Positions 43,976-51,585 of a stretch of DNA of 64,000 nt are shown here, in pieces (the stretch's first letter is position 1; every line of letters starts with the position of its first letter). The position numbers and the translations under genes are program-made. The notes under the pieces were generated by a model that did no database searches, was not told where the DNA came from, and saw only the letters and a program-made list of their open reading frames with translations. Location: NCBI RefSeq assembly GCF_902833045.1, contig NZ_CADFDU010000001.1, forward strand, positions 761,927-825,926, read 5' to 3'. The stretch comes from Burkholderia sp. BCC0322 (GTDB lineage: Bacteria; Pseudomonadota; Gammaproteobacteria; Burkholderiales; Burkholderiaceae).

Positions 43976-44406
43976 AGACCGCCGTCGCACTCGTGTTGCG
44001 GCTCGTACTCGGCGTGTTCTGGATCTGGGCCGGCTTGACGAAGATCTTCGGGCACTTCGATGCGGGGCCGTTCCTGACGGCTGCCGTCACGCGATCCGCC
44101 GCGGCGCCCGAAGCCGTGCGGCTCGCGCTGGCCAGCGCGATCGGACACGTCGCGCTGCCGCACGTCGTCGCGGTCAACCTGGCCGTGCCCTGGCTCGAAC
44201 TGGCGGCAGGGCTGTCGATCCTGCTCGGCATCGCAACCGCGTGGGGCGTCGCCGGCGCCGCCGCGATGTCGGTGCTGTTCCTCATGTGCGGCGCGGTCAG
44301 CACCAATCCGTTGCTGCTGTTCGGCGCCGTCCTGTTGGCGATGTCACACCCGTATGCGCGCGCATGGACCCTTCATGCGTCGCGATCGCCGGCCACGACG
44401 ATCTGA
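43972..44406 (+). CDS. DoxX-family membrane protein
   Basis: A 144-aa membrane protein with four helices: LVLRLVLGVFWIWAGLTKIF (DoxX/DoxD-type start), then LAVPWLELAAGLSILLGIAT. The start ATG overlaps the MFS stop. DoxX proteins are often linked to quinone or redox enzymes. Here it closes the putative biosynthetic operon, just before a strong terminator. Confidence 0.85.
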   Translation: MKTAVALVLRLVLGVFWIWAGLTKIFGHFDAGPFLTAAVTRSAAAPEAVRLALASAIGHVALPHVVAVNLAVPWLELAAGLSILLGIATAWGVAGAAAMSVLFLMCGAVSTNPLLLFGAVLLAMSHPYARAWTLHASRSPATTI

Positions 44407-44428
44407 CCTCGTGGCGGGTGTCTTTTCA

Positions 44429-44466
44429 CCGCATGTCCCGTTCGTCCCGGGCATGCGGTTTTTTTT
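44429..44466 (+). terminator. intrinsic terminator after the DoxX gene
   Basis: CCGCATG (44429-44435) pairs with CATGCGG (44452-44458), with further internal pairing, followed by eight T. It separates the dioxygenase/ligase/export operon from the RND operon. Confidence 0.88.
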
Positions 44467-44572
44467 CGTGTCAGGCACGCGAAATATTTAAACAGGGATT
44501 CAAAAAATTGACATCCGAGGCAGGCCGCTCCACACACACTGATGTCATGACTGATTGATTGGGGAGATATCG

Positions 44573-45670
44573 GTGAGACGCTCAATGTTTTTTACCGCGG
44601 GCGCGTTGATCGTCCTGTTCGGCGCGTTGTTCCTGTGGCGCACGGAACGCGTATCGGCCGCCGATCGGCCTGCGTCGCCACCGGCGCCGTTGCCGGTCGA
44701 AACCATCGTCGTGAATCCGCAGGCGACGGCGCCCACGCTCGACGCGGTCGGTTCGCTCGAAGCGGTCCGGCAGGTGACCATCGCGCCGGAAGTCGCGGGT
44801 CGCATCGTCGGCATCCAGTTCGTCGCGGGGTCGCGCGTGAGTGCCGGGCAACCGCTCGTGCAGCTTTACGACGCGCCCGAGCAGGCGAAGCTCGCCGGGC
44901 TGCAGGCGAAGGCCGACTATACGCGCCGGCAATTCGCGCGCGCCGAGCAGCTCGTGCCGAACGGCGCCGAGCCGAAGGCGACCTTCGACGCACGCCGCTA
45001 CGAGCTTGACGCCGCGCGCGCCGATATCCGCGAGACCCAGGCCGTCATTACGCAGAAGTCGATCCGCGCGCCGTTCTCCGGCGTGATCGGCTTGCGCCGC
45101 GTGAACCTCGGGCAGTACCTGAACCCGGGCGACGCGATCGCGACGCTCACGGATCTCGACGTGTTGCACGCGAACTTCACGGTGCCGCAGAAAGCGCTGA
45201 GCCGCGTGGCGCTCGGCCAGACCGTGCGCGTGACGACAGATGCGTATCCGGGCCGCACATTCGAAGGGCGCGTGACCGCGATCGAGCCGCAGGTCGGCGA
45301 CGAGACCCGCAACATCACCGTGCAGGCCACGGTGGCCAATACCGACCAGTTGCTGCGCCCGGGGATGTATATCGACGCACATCTGGCGCTGCCGGGTCGC
45401 GACGCGGTGATCAGCGTGCCGGATACCGCGGTGCAGACCTCGCAGGCGGGCGACACCGTGGTGGTGGTCGAGCAGCGCGATGCGCACGGCGTCGGCGTGG
45501 CGCGCGTGCGCCAGGTGCGGGCCGGCGCGCGCGAGCGTGGCCGCATCGTCATCGACGACGGGCTGCGCGCCGGCGACGTGGTCGTGACGACCGGGCAGTT
45601 GCGCGTCGCGCCGGGCGCGAAGGTGCAGGCGCTGGCCGATGCGTCCACGCAACGGGAGACGGTGCGATGA
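44573..45670 (+). CDS. RND efflux membrane fusion protein
   Basis: A 365-aa periplasmic adaptor of the AcrA/MdtA type. The membrane anchor is MFFTAGALIVLFGALFL, then the barrel-sandwich domain (VTIAPEVAGRIVGIQFVAG and SIRAPFSGVIGLRRVNLGQY) and beta-barrel (TVRVTTDAYPGRTFEGRVTA). GTG 44573 follows GGGGAGAT; ATG 44582 is the alternative. TTGACA at 44508-44513 may be the -35. Its stop overlaps the RND permease start. Confidence 0.92.
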   Translation: MRRSMFFTAGALIVLFGALFLWRTERVSAADRPASPPAPLPVETIVVNPQATAPTLDAVGSLEAVRQVTIAPEVAGRIVGIQFVAGSRVSAGQPLVQLYDAPEQAKLAGLQAKADYTRRQFARAEQLVPNGAEPKATFDARRYELDAARADIRETQAVITQKSIRAPFSGVIGLRRVNLGQYLNPGDAIATLTDLDVLHANFTVPQKALSRVALGQTVRVTTDAYPGRTFEGRVTAIEPQVGDETRNITVQATVANTDQLLRPGMYIDAHLALPGRDAVISVPDTAVQTSQAGDTVVVVEQRDAHGVGVARVRQVRAGARERGRIVIDDGLRAGDVVVTTGQLRVAPGAKVQALADASTQRETVR

Positions 45671-48600
45671 GCCAGACCACGCAAGGCGCGCGCTTCACCG
45701 ACATCTTCGTGCGGCGGCCGGTGCTGGCGCTCGTCTGCAGCCTGCTGATCCTGCTGGTGGGCTTGCGCTCGCTCGGCGCGCTGCCGGTACGCCAGTATCC
45801 GATGCTGGAGAGCGCGACGATCAGCGTCGAGACGGCCTATCCCGGTGCGTCGCAGGCGTTGATGCAGGGTTTCGTGACGACGCCGATCGCGCAGTCGATC
45901 GCGACGGCGGACGGCATCGAGTACCTGACCTCCACGTCGACGCAGGGCAAGAGCGTCGTGAAGGCGCGGCTGCGCCTGAATGCGAACGCCGACCGCGCGA
46001 TGACGGAAATCATGGCGAAGGTGCAGGAGGTCAAGTACAAGATGCCCGAGGGCGCGTACGACTCGGTGATCACCAAGCTGACCGATGCGCCCACGGCCGT
46101 CATGTATCTGGGCTTCTCGAGCGATACGTTGTCGATCCCCGAGATCACCGATTACGTGGTGCGGGTGGCGCAGCCGCTGGTCACCACGGTGCCGGGCGTC
46201 GCGTCGGCTGAAATCGTCGGCGGGCAGAATCTCGCGATGCGGGTCTGGCTCGACGCGTCGCGGCTCGCCGCGCATGGGCTGTCGGCCGCCGACGTCGCGG
46301 CCGCGCTGAAGGCGAACAACGTGCAGGCCGCGCCGGGCCAGTTGAAGGGCGCGCTGACCGTTGCCGACATTTCCGCGAACACCGACCTGACCGACGTCAG
46401 CGCGTTCGGCAACCTCGTCGTGAAATCGGACGCGAGCGGCAGCTTCGTGCGGTTGCGCGACGTCGCGACGATCGAGCTGGGCGGCCAGCAATACAACGCG
46501 AGCGCGCTGATGAACGGGCACCGCGCCGTCAACATCGCGATCAACGCGACGCCGTCGGGCAACCCGCTCGATATCGTGCGCGGCGTGCAGGCACTGCTGC
46601 CGACGATGGAGCGCAGCAAGCCGGCCAGCATCAGGATCGGCGATGTGTTCGACGTCGCGCGCTTCGTCAACGCGTCGATCGACGAGGTGCGCGAAACGAT
46701 CATCGAGGCGATCGCGATCGTCGTGGTCGTGATCTTCCTGTTCCTCGGCTCGTTCCGCGCGGTCGTGATCCCGGTCGTGACGATTCCGCTCGCCCTCGTC
46801 GGCTCCGCCGCGCTGATGCTGGCCGCGGGCTTCTCGCTGAACCTGCTCACGCTGCTCGCGATGGTGCTGGCGATCGGGCTGGTCGTCGACGATGCGATCG
46901 TCGTCGTCGAGAACATTCACCGGCACATCGAATCGGGAGAGCCGCCGGCGCGCGCGGCGTTGCTCGGCGCGCGCGAGATCGCGTCGCCGGTGATCGTGAT
47001 GACCATCACGCTCGTTGCGGTGTATGCGCCGATCGGGCTGATGGGCGGGCTGACCGGCTCGTTGTTCCGCGAATTCGCTTTCACGCTTGCAGGGGCGGTG
47101 TGCGTGTCCGCGGTGATCGCGTTGACGCTTTCGCCGATGCTGAGCTCGCTGCTGCTCGACAGCCGGATGTCGGAGGGCCGCGTCGCGCGGGCGATCGAAC
47201 ACACGCTGTCGCGCGTCACGCACGGCTACCGGCGCCTGCTGCACGCGAGCCTCGCCGCGCGGCCGGCGGTGCTGGTGTTCGGCGCGGGCGTGCTGCTGGG
47301 CATCGGCGTGCTGTTCAGCGGCGTGAAGCGGGAACTGGCGCCGCAGGAGGACCAGGGCTCGATCATGCTGCAGGTGAAGGCGCCGCAGTATGCGAACCTC
47401 GACTACCTCGAACGCTACGCGCCGCAGATCGAGAAGGTGTTCCGCTCGCTGCCCGAAGCGGATACGAGCTTCGTGCTGAACGGTGTCGGCGGGGCCAACC
47501 TCGGCTTTGCCGGCGTGAACCTCGTCGACTGGTCGAAGCGCACACGCGGTGCGGCCGACCTGCAGGCGCTCGTGCAGGCGCGCACGAACGCGATCGCCGG
47601 CGACCAGGTGTTCACGTTCCTGCTGCCGTCTCTGCCCGCGTCGAGCGGCGGCCTGCCGATCCAGATGGTGCTGCGCGCGCCCGCGGACTTCAAGGACATT
47701 TTCGCGACGATGGACAAACTGAAGGCCGCCGCCGCGAAGAGCGGACTGTTCGCGGTCGTCGACAGCGATCTGACATTCGACAGCCGCGCGGTCGGCGTGA
47801 CGATCGACCGCAACCAGGCGAATGCGCTCGGCGTGACGATGAAGGACATCGCCGATACGCTCGCCGTGCTCGTGGGCGAGAACTACGTGAACCGCTTCGA
47901 CCACAACGGCCGCTCGTACGACGTGATTCCGCAGGTCGCGCGCGCGGAGCGCCTGTCGTCGGAGATGCTCAACCGCTACTACGTGAAAACGCGCGGCGGC
48001 AAGATGGTGGCGCTTTCGACCGTCGTGCGCGTGTCGAACGGCAGCCAGGCGAACGCCCTCACGCAGTTCAACCAGTTGAACTCGGCAACGCTGTCGGCGG
48101 TGGCCGCGCCCGGCGTGACGATGGGGCAAGCGGTCGAATTCCTGCAGAAGCAGCCGCTGCCGGCCGGCTACGACATCGACTGGCTCGGCGAATCGCGGCA
48201 ATACGTGCAGGAGGGCAATCGGCTGACCGTCACGTTCGTGTTCGCGCTCGTCGTCATCTTCCTGGTGCTCGCCGCGCAGTTCGAGAGCCTGCGCGATCCG
48301 CTGGTGATCCTCGTGTCGGTGCCGCTGTCGGTGTGCGGCGCGCTGGTGCCGCTGTACCTCGGCTTCGCGACGCTGAACATCTATACCCAGATCGGGCTCG
48401 TGACGCTGATCGGCCTGATTTCGAAGCACGGGATCCTGATGGTGAGCTTCGCGAACGAACTGCAACGCACGCAGCACCTCGACCGGCGCGCGGCGATCGA
48501 GCACGCGGCCGCGGTACGGCTGCGGCCGATCCTGATGACGACGGCCGCGATGGTCGCCGGGCTCGTGCCGCTGATTTTCGCGCGCGGCGCGGGGGCGGCC

Positions 48601-48753
48601 AGCCGCTTCGCGATCGGGATCACGGTCTCCACCGGCATGCTGGTCGGGACGCTGTTCACGCTGTTCGTGCTGCCGACCGTGTACACGCTGATCGCGAAGC
48701 GCCATCGCGAGGCGGCGACCAGCGAGCGTGCTCGCGTGCTGGAGGCCGTATGA
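45667..48753 (+). CDS. RND efflux inner-membrane permease
   Basis: A 1028-aa AcrB/MdtB-type proton-driven pump with twelve membrane helices and two large periplasmic loops. It starts FTDIFVRRPVLALVCSLL. The proton-relay aspartates are in MVLAIGLVVDDAIVVVENIHRH (helix 4). The second repeat contains GLISKHGILMVSFANELQ. It overlaps the adaptor stop and the reading start of the outer-membrane gene region. Substrates are not evident. Confidence 0.95.
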   Translation: MSQTTQGARFTDIFVRRPVLALVCSLLILLVGLRSLGALPVRQYPMLESATISVETAYPGASQALMQGFVTTPIAQSIATADGIEYLTSTSTQGKSVVKARLRLNANADRAMTEIMAKVQEVKYKMPEGAYDSVITKLTDAPTAVMYLGFSSDTLSIPEITDYVVRVAQPLVTTVPGVASAEIVGGQNLAMRVWLDASRLAAHGLSAADVAAALKANNVQAAPGQLKGALTVADISANTDLTDVSAFGNLVVKSDASGSFVRLRDVATIELGGQQYNASALMNGHRAVNIAINATPSGNPLDIVRGVQALLPTMERSKPASIRIGDVFDVARFVNASIDEVRETIIEAIAIVVVVIFLFLGSFRAVVIPVVTIPLALVGSAALMLAAGFSLNLLTLLAMVLAIGLVVDDAIVVVENIHRHIESGEPPARAALLGAREIASPVIVMTITLVAVYAPIGLMGGLTGSLFREFAFTLAGAVCVSAVIALTLSPMLSSLLLDSRMSEGRVARAIEHTLSRVTHGYRRLLHASLAARPAVLVFGAGVLLGIGVLFSGVKRELAPQEDQGSIMLQVKAPQYANLDYLERYAPQIEKVFRSLPEADTSFVLNGVGGANLGFAGVNLVDWSKRTRGAADLQALVQARTNAIAGDQVFTFLLPSLPASSGGLPIQMVLRAPADFKDIFATMDKLKAAAAKSGLFAVVDSDLTFDSRAVGVTIDRNQANALGVTMKDIADTLAVLVGENYVNRFDHNGRSYDVIPQVARAERLSSEMLNRYYVKTRGGKMVALSTVVRVSNGSQANALTQFNQLNSATLSAVAAPGVTMGQAVEFLQKQPLPAGYDIDWLGESRQYVQEGNRLTVTFVFALVVIFLVLAAQFESLRDPLVILVSVPLSVCGALVPLYLGFATLNIYTQIGLVTLIGLISKHGILMVSFANELQRTQHLDRRAAIEHAAAVRLRPILMTTAAMVAGLVPLIFARGAGAASRFAIGITVSTGMLVGTLFTLFVLPTVYTLIAKRHREAATSERARVLEAV

Positions 48754-48800
48754 ACGTGCAATCTGAAACGCGTGCCGCGGCGGCGCGCCACGGGAGCAAC

Positions 48801-50282
48801 ATGAGTCGAATTCGCATCGCGGCTGTGGCGGCGGCCGCGCTCTTCGCTGCGGGCTGCACGATGGCGCCGCACTACACGCGGCCCGACACACCCGTCGCGC
48901 AGGCGTTCCCGTCCGGCGGCGTCTATTCGACGCAGCCGGGCGCCGCAGCGGGTGCGCGCAGCGCGAACGGCCAGGCGGCGACCGCCATCGGCTGGCGTGA
49001 ATTCTTCGCCGATCCGCGCCTGCAGCGGCTGATCGAGATCGCGCTGACGAACAATCGCGACCTGCGCGCGTCGGTGCTGAACGTCGAGGCGGCGCGCGCG
49101 CAGTACCAGATCACGCGCGCGGGGCTGTTCCCGACGCTTGACGGCATGGGGACGGGAAACATCCAGCGCTATCCGCAGGGTGTTTCTCCGACGGAGCAGG
49201 CCACGATCACCCGGACCTACAACGTCGGGCTTGCCGCGTCGTGGGAACTCGACCTGTTCGGCCGCGTGCAGAGCCTGAAGGACCAGGCGCTCGCGCAGTA
49301 TCTGTCGACCGCGTACGCGCGGCAGGCGTCGGAAATCTCGCTAGTGGCGCAGGTGGCCGATCAATACCTGACGCTGCTGTCGACCGACGACCTGCTGAAG
49401 GTCACGGAGAACACGCTGAAGACCGCGCAGGCATCGTACGACCTGACGAAGCTGCAGTTCGACAACGGCACGGGCACGGAACTCGATCTGCGCCAGGCGC
49501 AGACGGTGGTCGAGACGGCGCTCGCGAACCAGCAGCAGCAGGCACGTGCACGTGCGCAGGCGCTGAACTATCTGGTGCTGCTGATCGGCGAGCCGCTGCC
49601 GGACGATCTGCCGGCGGGCCTGCCGCTCGATGCGCAGAACCTGCTCCCGGACGTGCCGGCAGGCCTGCCGTCGGATCTGCTGACGCGTCGCCCGGACGTG
49701 ATGCAGGCCGAGCAGGCGCTGCTGGCCGCGAACGCGAACATCGGGGCGGCGCGTGCCGCGTTCTTCCCGAAGATCTCGCTGACGGCCGCGTTCGGCACGG
49801 CAAGCCCGACGTTGGGCGGCTTGTTCAAGGCCGGCTCGGCGGCATGGTCGTTCGCGCCGAACATCGCGCTGCCGATCTTCGAGGGCGGCTCCAACATCGC
49901 GAACCTCGATCTCGCGCACGTGCAGAAGCGCATCGAGATCGCGAACTACGAGAGGACGATCCAGTCGGCGTTCCGCGACGTGGCCGACGGGCTGGCCGCA
50001 CGCGGTACGTACGACCAGCAGATTGCGGCGCTGGAGCGCAACGCGCACGCGCAGCAGCGCCGCTTCGACCTGTCGGACCTGCGCTACAAGAGCGGTGCCG
50101 ACAGCTATCTGTCGGTGTTGACCGCACAAACCGACCTGTACAACGCGCAGCAGTCGCTGATCAATGCGCGTCTGGCGCGCTGGACCAACCTGGTCAACCT
50201 GTACCGTGCGCTGGGGGGCGGATGGATCCAGCGCAGCGGCGAGACGCCGCGTCCGGCAGATCAGCCGATCGCATCCCGATAG
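48801..50282 (+). CDS. outer-membrane efflux lipoprotein (NodT/OprM type)
   Basis: A 493-aa TolC-family channel with a lipoprotein signal (AAVAAAALFAAGCTM, Cys at about residue 16) and two outer-membrane efflux repeats (IEIALTNNRDLRASVLNVEA and the TRRPDVMQAEQALLAANANIG segment). ATG 48801 has CGGGAG 5 bases upstream and gives a short lipoprotein signal; ATG 48750, overlapping the RND stop, would add 17 residues. It completes the tripartite pump. Confidence 0.92.
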   Translation: MSRIRIAAVAAAALFAAGCTMAPHYTRPDTPVAQAFPSGGVYSTQPGAAAGARSANGQAATAIGWREFFADPRLQRLIEIALTNNRDLRASVLNVEAARAQYQITRAGLFPTLDGMGTGNIQRYPQGVSPTEQATITRTYNVGLAASWELDLFGRVQSLKDQALAQYLSTAYARQASEISLVAQVADQYLTLLSTDDLLKVTENTLKTAQASYDLTKLQFDNGTGTELDLRQAQTVVETALANQQQQARARAQALNYLVLLIGEPLPDDLPAGLPLDAQNLLPDVPAGLPSDLLTRRPDVMQAEQALLAANANIGAARAAFFPKISLTAAFGTASPTLGGLFKAGSAAWSFAPNIALPIFEGGSNIANLDLAHVQKRIEIANYERTIQSAFRDVADGLAARGTYDQQIAALERNAHAQQRRFDLSDLRYKSGADSYLSVLTAQTDLYNAQQSLINARLARWTNLVNLYRALGGGWIQRSGETPRPADQPIASR

Positions 50283-50580
50283 GTGGGGATGTCCTGGTGC
50301 GCGGCCCGCACGCAACCGGCCGAAGGATGGCCCGGTCGGTGCCGTGTGACGAAGCGTCAGATCGTGCGTGGGGCAGCCAACCGGTCATGAAATCGACGAA
50401 CGCGGGGCGGCGCAGTCATGCCGCTCGCGTTCGTTTCCTTTTTATGGCGAGAACGGCGATGATTGGATCGCTGTTTGCAGAAGCAACACGCGCTTGCTCA
50501 CACGATTGAATGACATATCGATGAAATGTGCTCTTATGGATCGAAAAATTTCAACGTAATTATCTGATCTGAAAGCGATT

Positions 50581-50594
50581 TTGATAGAAATCAA
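50581..50594 (+). promoter_or_regulatory. FNR/ANR box
   Basis: TTGATAGAAATCAA is an exact TTGAT-N4-ATCAA consensus, 121 bp before the fabI start. It implies activation under low oxygen, as expected for the following phosphotransacetylase/acetate kinase genes. Confidence 0.8.
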
Positions 50595-50652
50595 GAACAC
50601 GTCGCGTGAATGATCAGATGGTTTGAAACCCTCAATACAATGATTCTCCGCA

Positions 50653-50672
50653 TAAAGGCCAACCGGCCTTTA
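50653..50672 (+). promoter_or_regulatory. leader hairpin of the fabI operon
   Basis: TAAAGGCC (50653-50660), loop AACC, GGCCTTTA (50665-50672): eight perfect pairs, 43 bp before the fabI ATG. It could stabilise the leader or act in translation control. No T-run follows. Confidence 0.6.
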
Positions 50673-50714
50673 CGCAGTTTCGTCTGGTGAAAAAATTCGA
50701 CCCGAGGTTTCGCG

Positions 50715-51524
50715 ATGACGAATCACGACGTGCGCGAGTCGAACGTGTCTCGCAATGGCTTGCCGCCCCTTGAAGGCAAAAGGGGAATCGTCGTCGGCCT
50801 GGCGAACGAGCAGAGCATCGCGTGGGGATGCGCGCGCGCATTTTACGCAGTGGGTGCCGAGCTGGCCGTGACCTGGCAATCCGACCGCGCGTTGCCGTAC
50901 GTCGAGCCGCTGCTGGAACAGCTGAAGCCGCCGATTGCGATGCCTCTCGACGTGAGCCGGACCGACCAGATGCGCGAGGTGTTCGACGCGATCGGCGAGC
51001 AGTGGGGCGGCCTCGACTTTCTGCTGCATGCCGTTGCCTATGCTCCCCGGGCCGATCTGCACGGGCGGGTCGTCGACAGTTCGCCGGAAGGGTTCGCACT
51101 CGCGATGGATACCTCCTGCCACTCGTTCATCAGGATGGCCAAGCTTGCCGAGCCGTTGATGACCTCCGGCGGCAGCCTGATGGCGATGACCTACATCGGC
51201 GCCGACCGGGTCATCGACGAGTACGGCGTGATGGGGCCGGTCAAGGCGGCGCTGGAGGCCTCCGTTCGCTACCTGGCCGTCGAACTGGGGCCGGCGGGCA
51301 TCCGGGTGAACGCCGTTTCGCCCGGTGCATTGCCCACGCGCGCGGCGTCCGGGCTGCCGAACTTCGATCACCTGCTCGACGACACCGCACGACGTGCGCC
51401 ATTGCGCCGGGCGCTCGACATCGACGACGTCGGCGCGCTGTGCACCTTTCTCGCCAGCGATGCCGCACGCGCGATGACCGGCGGCGTTCACTACATCGAC
51501 GCCGGGATGCACGTGCTCGGCTGA
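50715..51524 (+). CDS. fabI: enoyl-ACP reductase (FabI)
   Basis: A 269-aa FabI-type SDR. The NAD-binding start is GKRGIVVGLANEQSIAWGCA, and the active-site region YIGADRVIDEYGVMGPVKAA holds the Tyr and Lys of the Y-x6-K pattern. It reduces the last step in fatty acid elongation. The operon context (FNR box, DUF3141, acetate kinase) suggests an accessory copy used in low oxygen or in PHA-linked metabolism rather than the housekeeping fabI. The neighbouring export genes make a resistance role conceivable but less likely. Confidence 0.92.
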   Translation: MTNHDVRESNVSRNGLPPLEGKRGIVVGLANEQSIAWGCARAFYAVGAELAVTWQSDRALPYVEPLLEQLKPPIAMPLDVSRTDQMREVFDAIGEQWGGLDFLLHAVAYAPRADLHGRVVDSSPEGFALAMDTSCHSFIRMAKLAEPLMTSGGSLMAMTYIGADRVIDEYGVMGPVKAALEASVRYLAVELGPAGIRVNAVSPGALPTRAASGLPNFDHLLDDTARRAPLRRALDIDDVGALCTFLASDAARAMTGGVHYIDAGMHVLG

Positions 51525-51585
51525 CGCGAGACGGCCGCTCCCGGCATGCGTCGAGATTCACCTAGCCTCTCTGGAGAACAGTGTT

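Larger units (their letters stand above)
50283..50714. other. intergenic region, 432 bp, with FNR box
   Basis: No gene seen; open frames crossing it lack ribosome sites. The second half is AT-rich and contains the FNR/ANR-type palindrome at 50581-50594 and a leader hairpin at 50653-50672. It is the control region of the fabI-DUF3141-ackA operon. Confidence 0.65.

Noticed and set aside
44998-48891. 1,297-codon open frame antisense to the RND genes
   Set aside because: It is Arg/His-rich shadow coding produced by high G+C, with no family signal. The opposite strand encodes a clear RND adaptor and permease.
50715-51524. FabI as a self-resistance copy for the upstream biosynthetic cluster
   Set aside because: A strong terminator, a complete RND operon and an FNR-type promoter separate it from the cluster, and it is operonic with DUF3141 and ackA.
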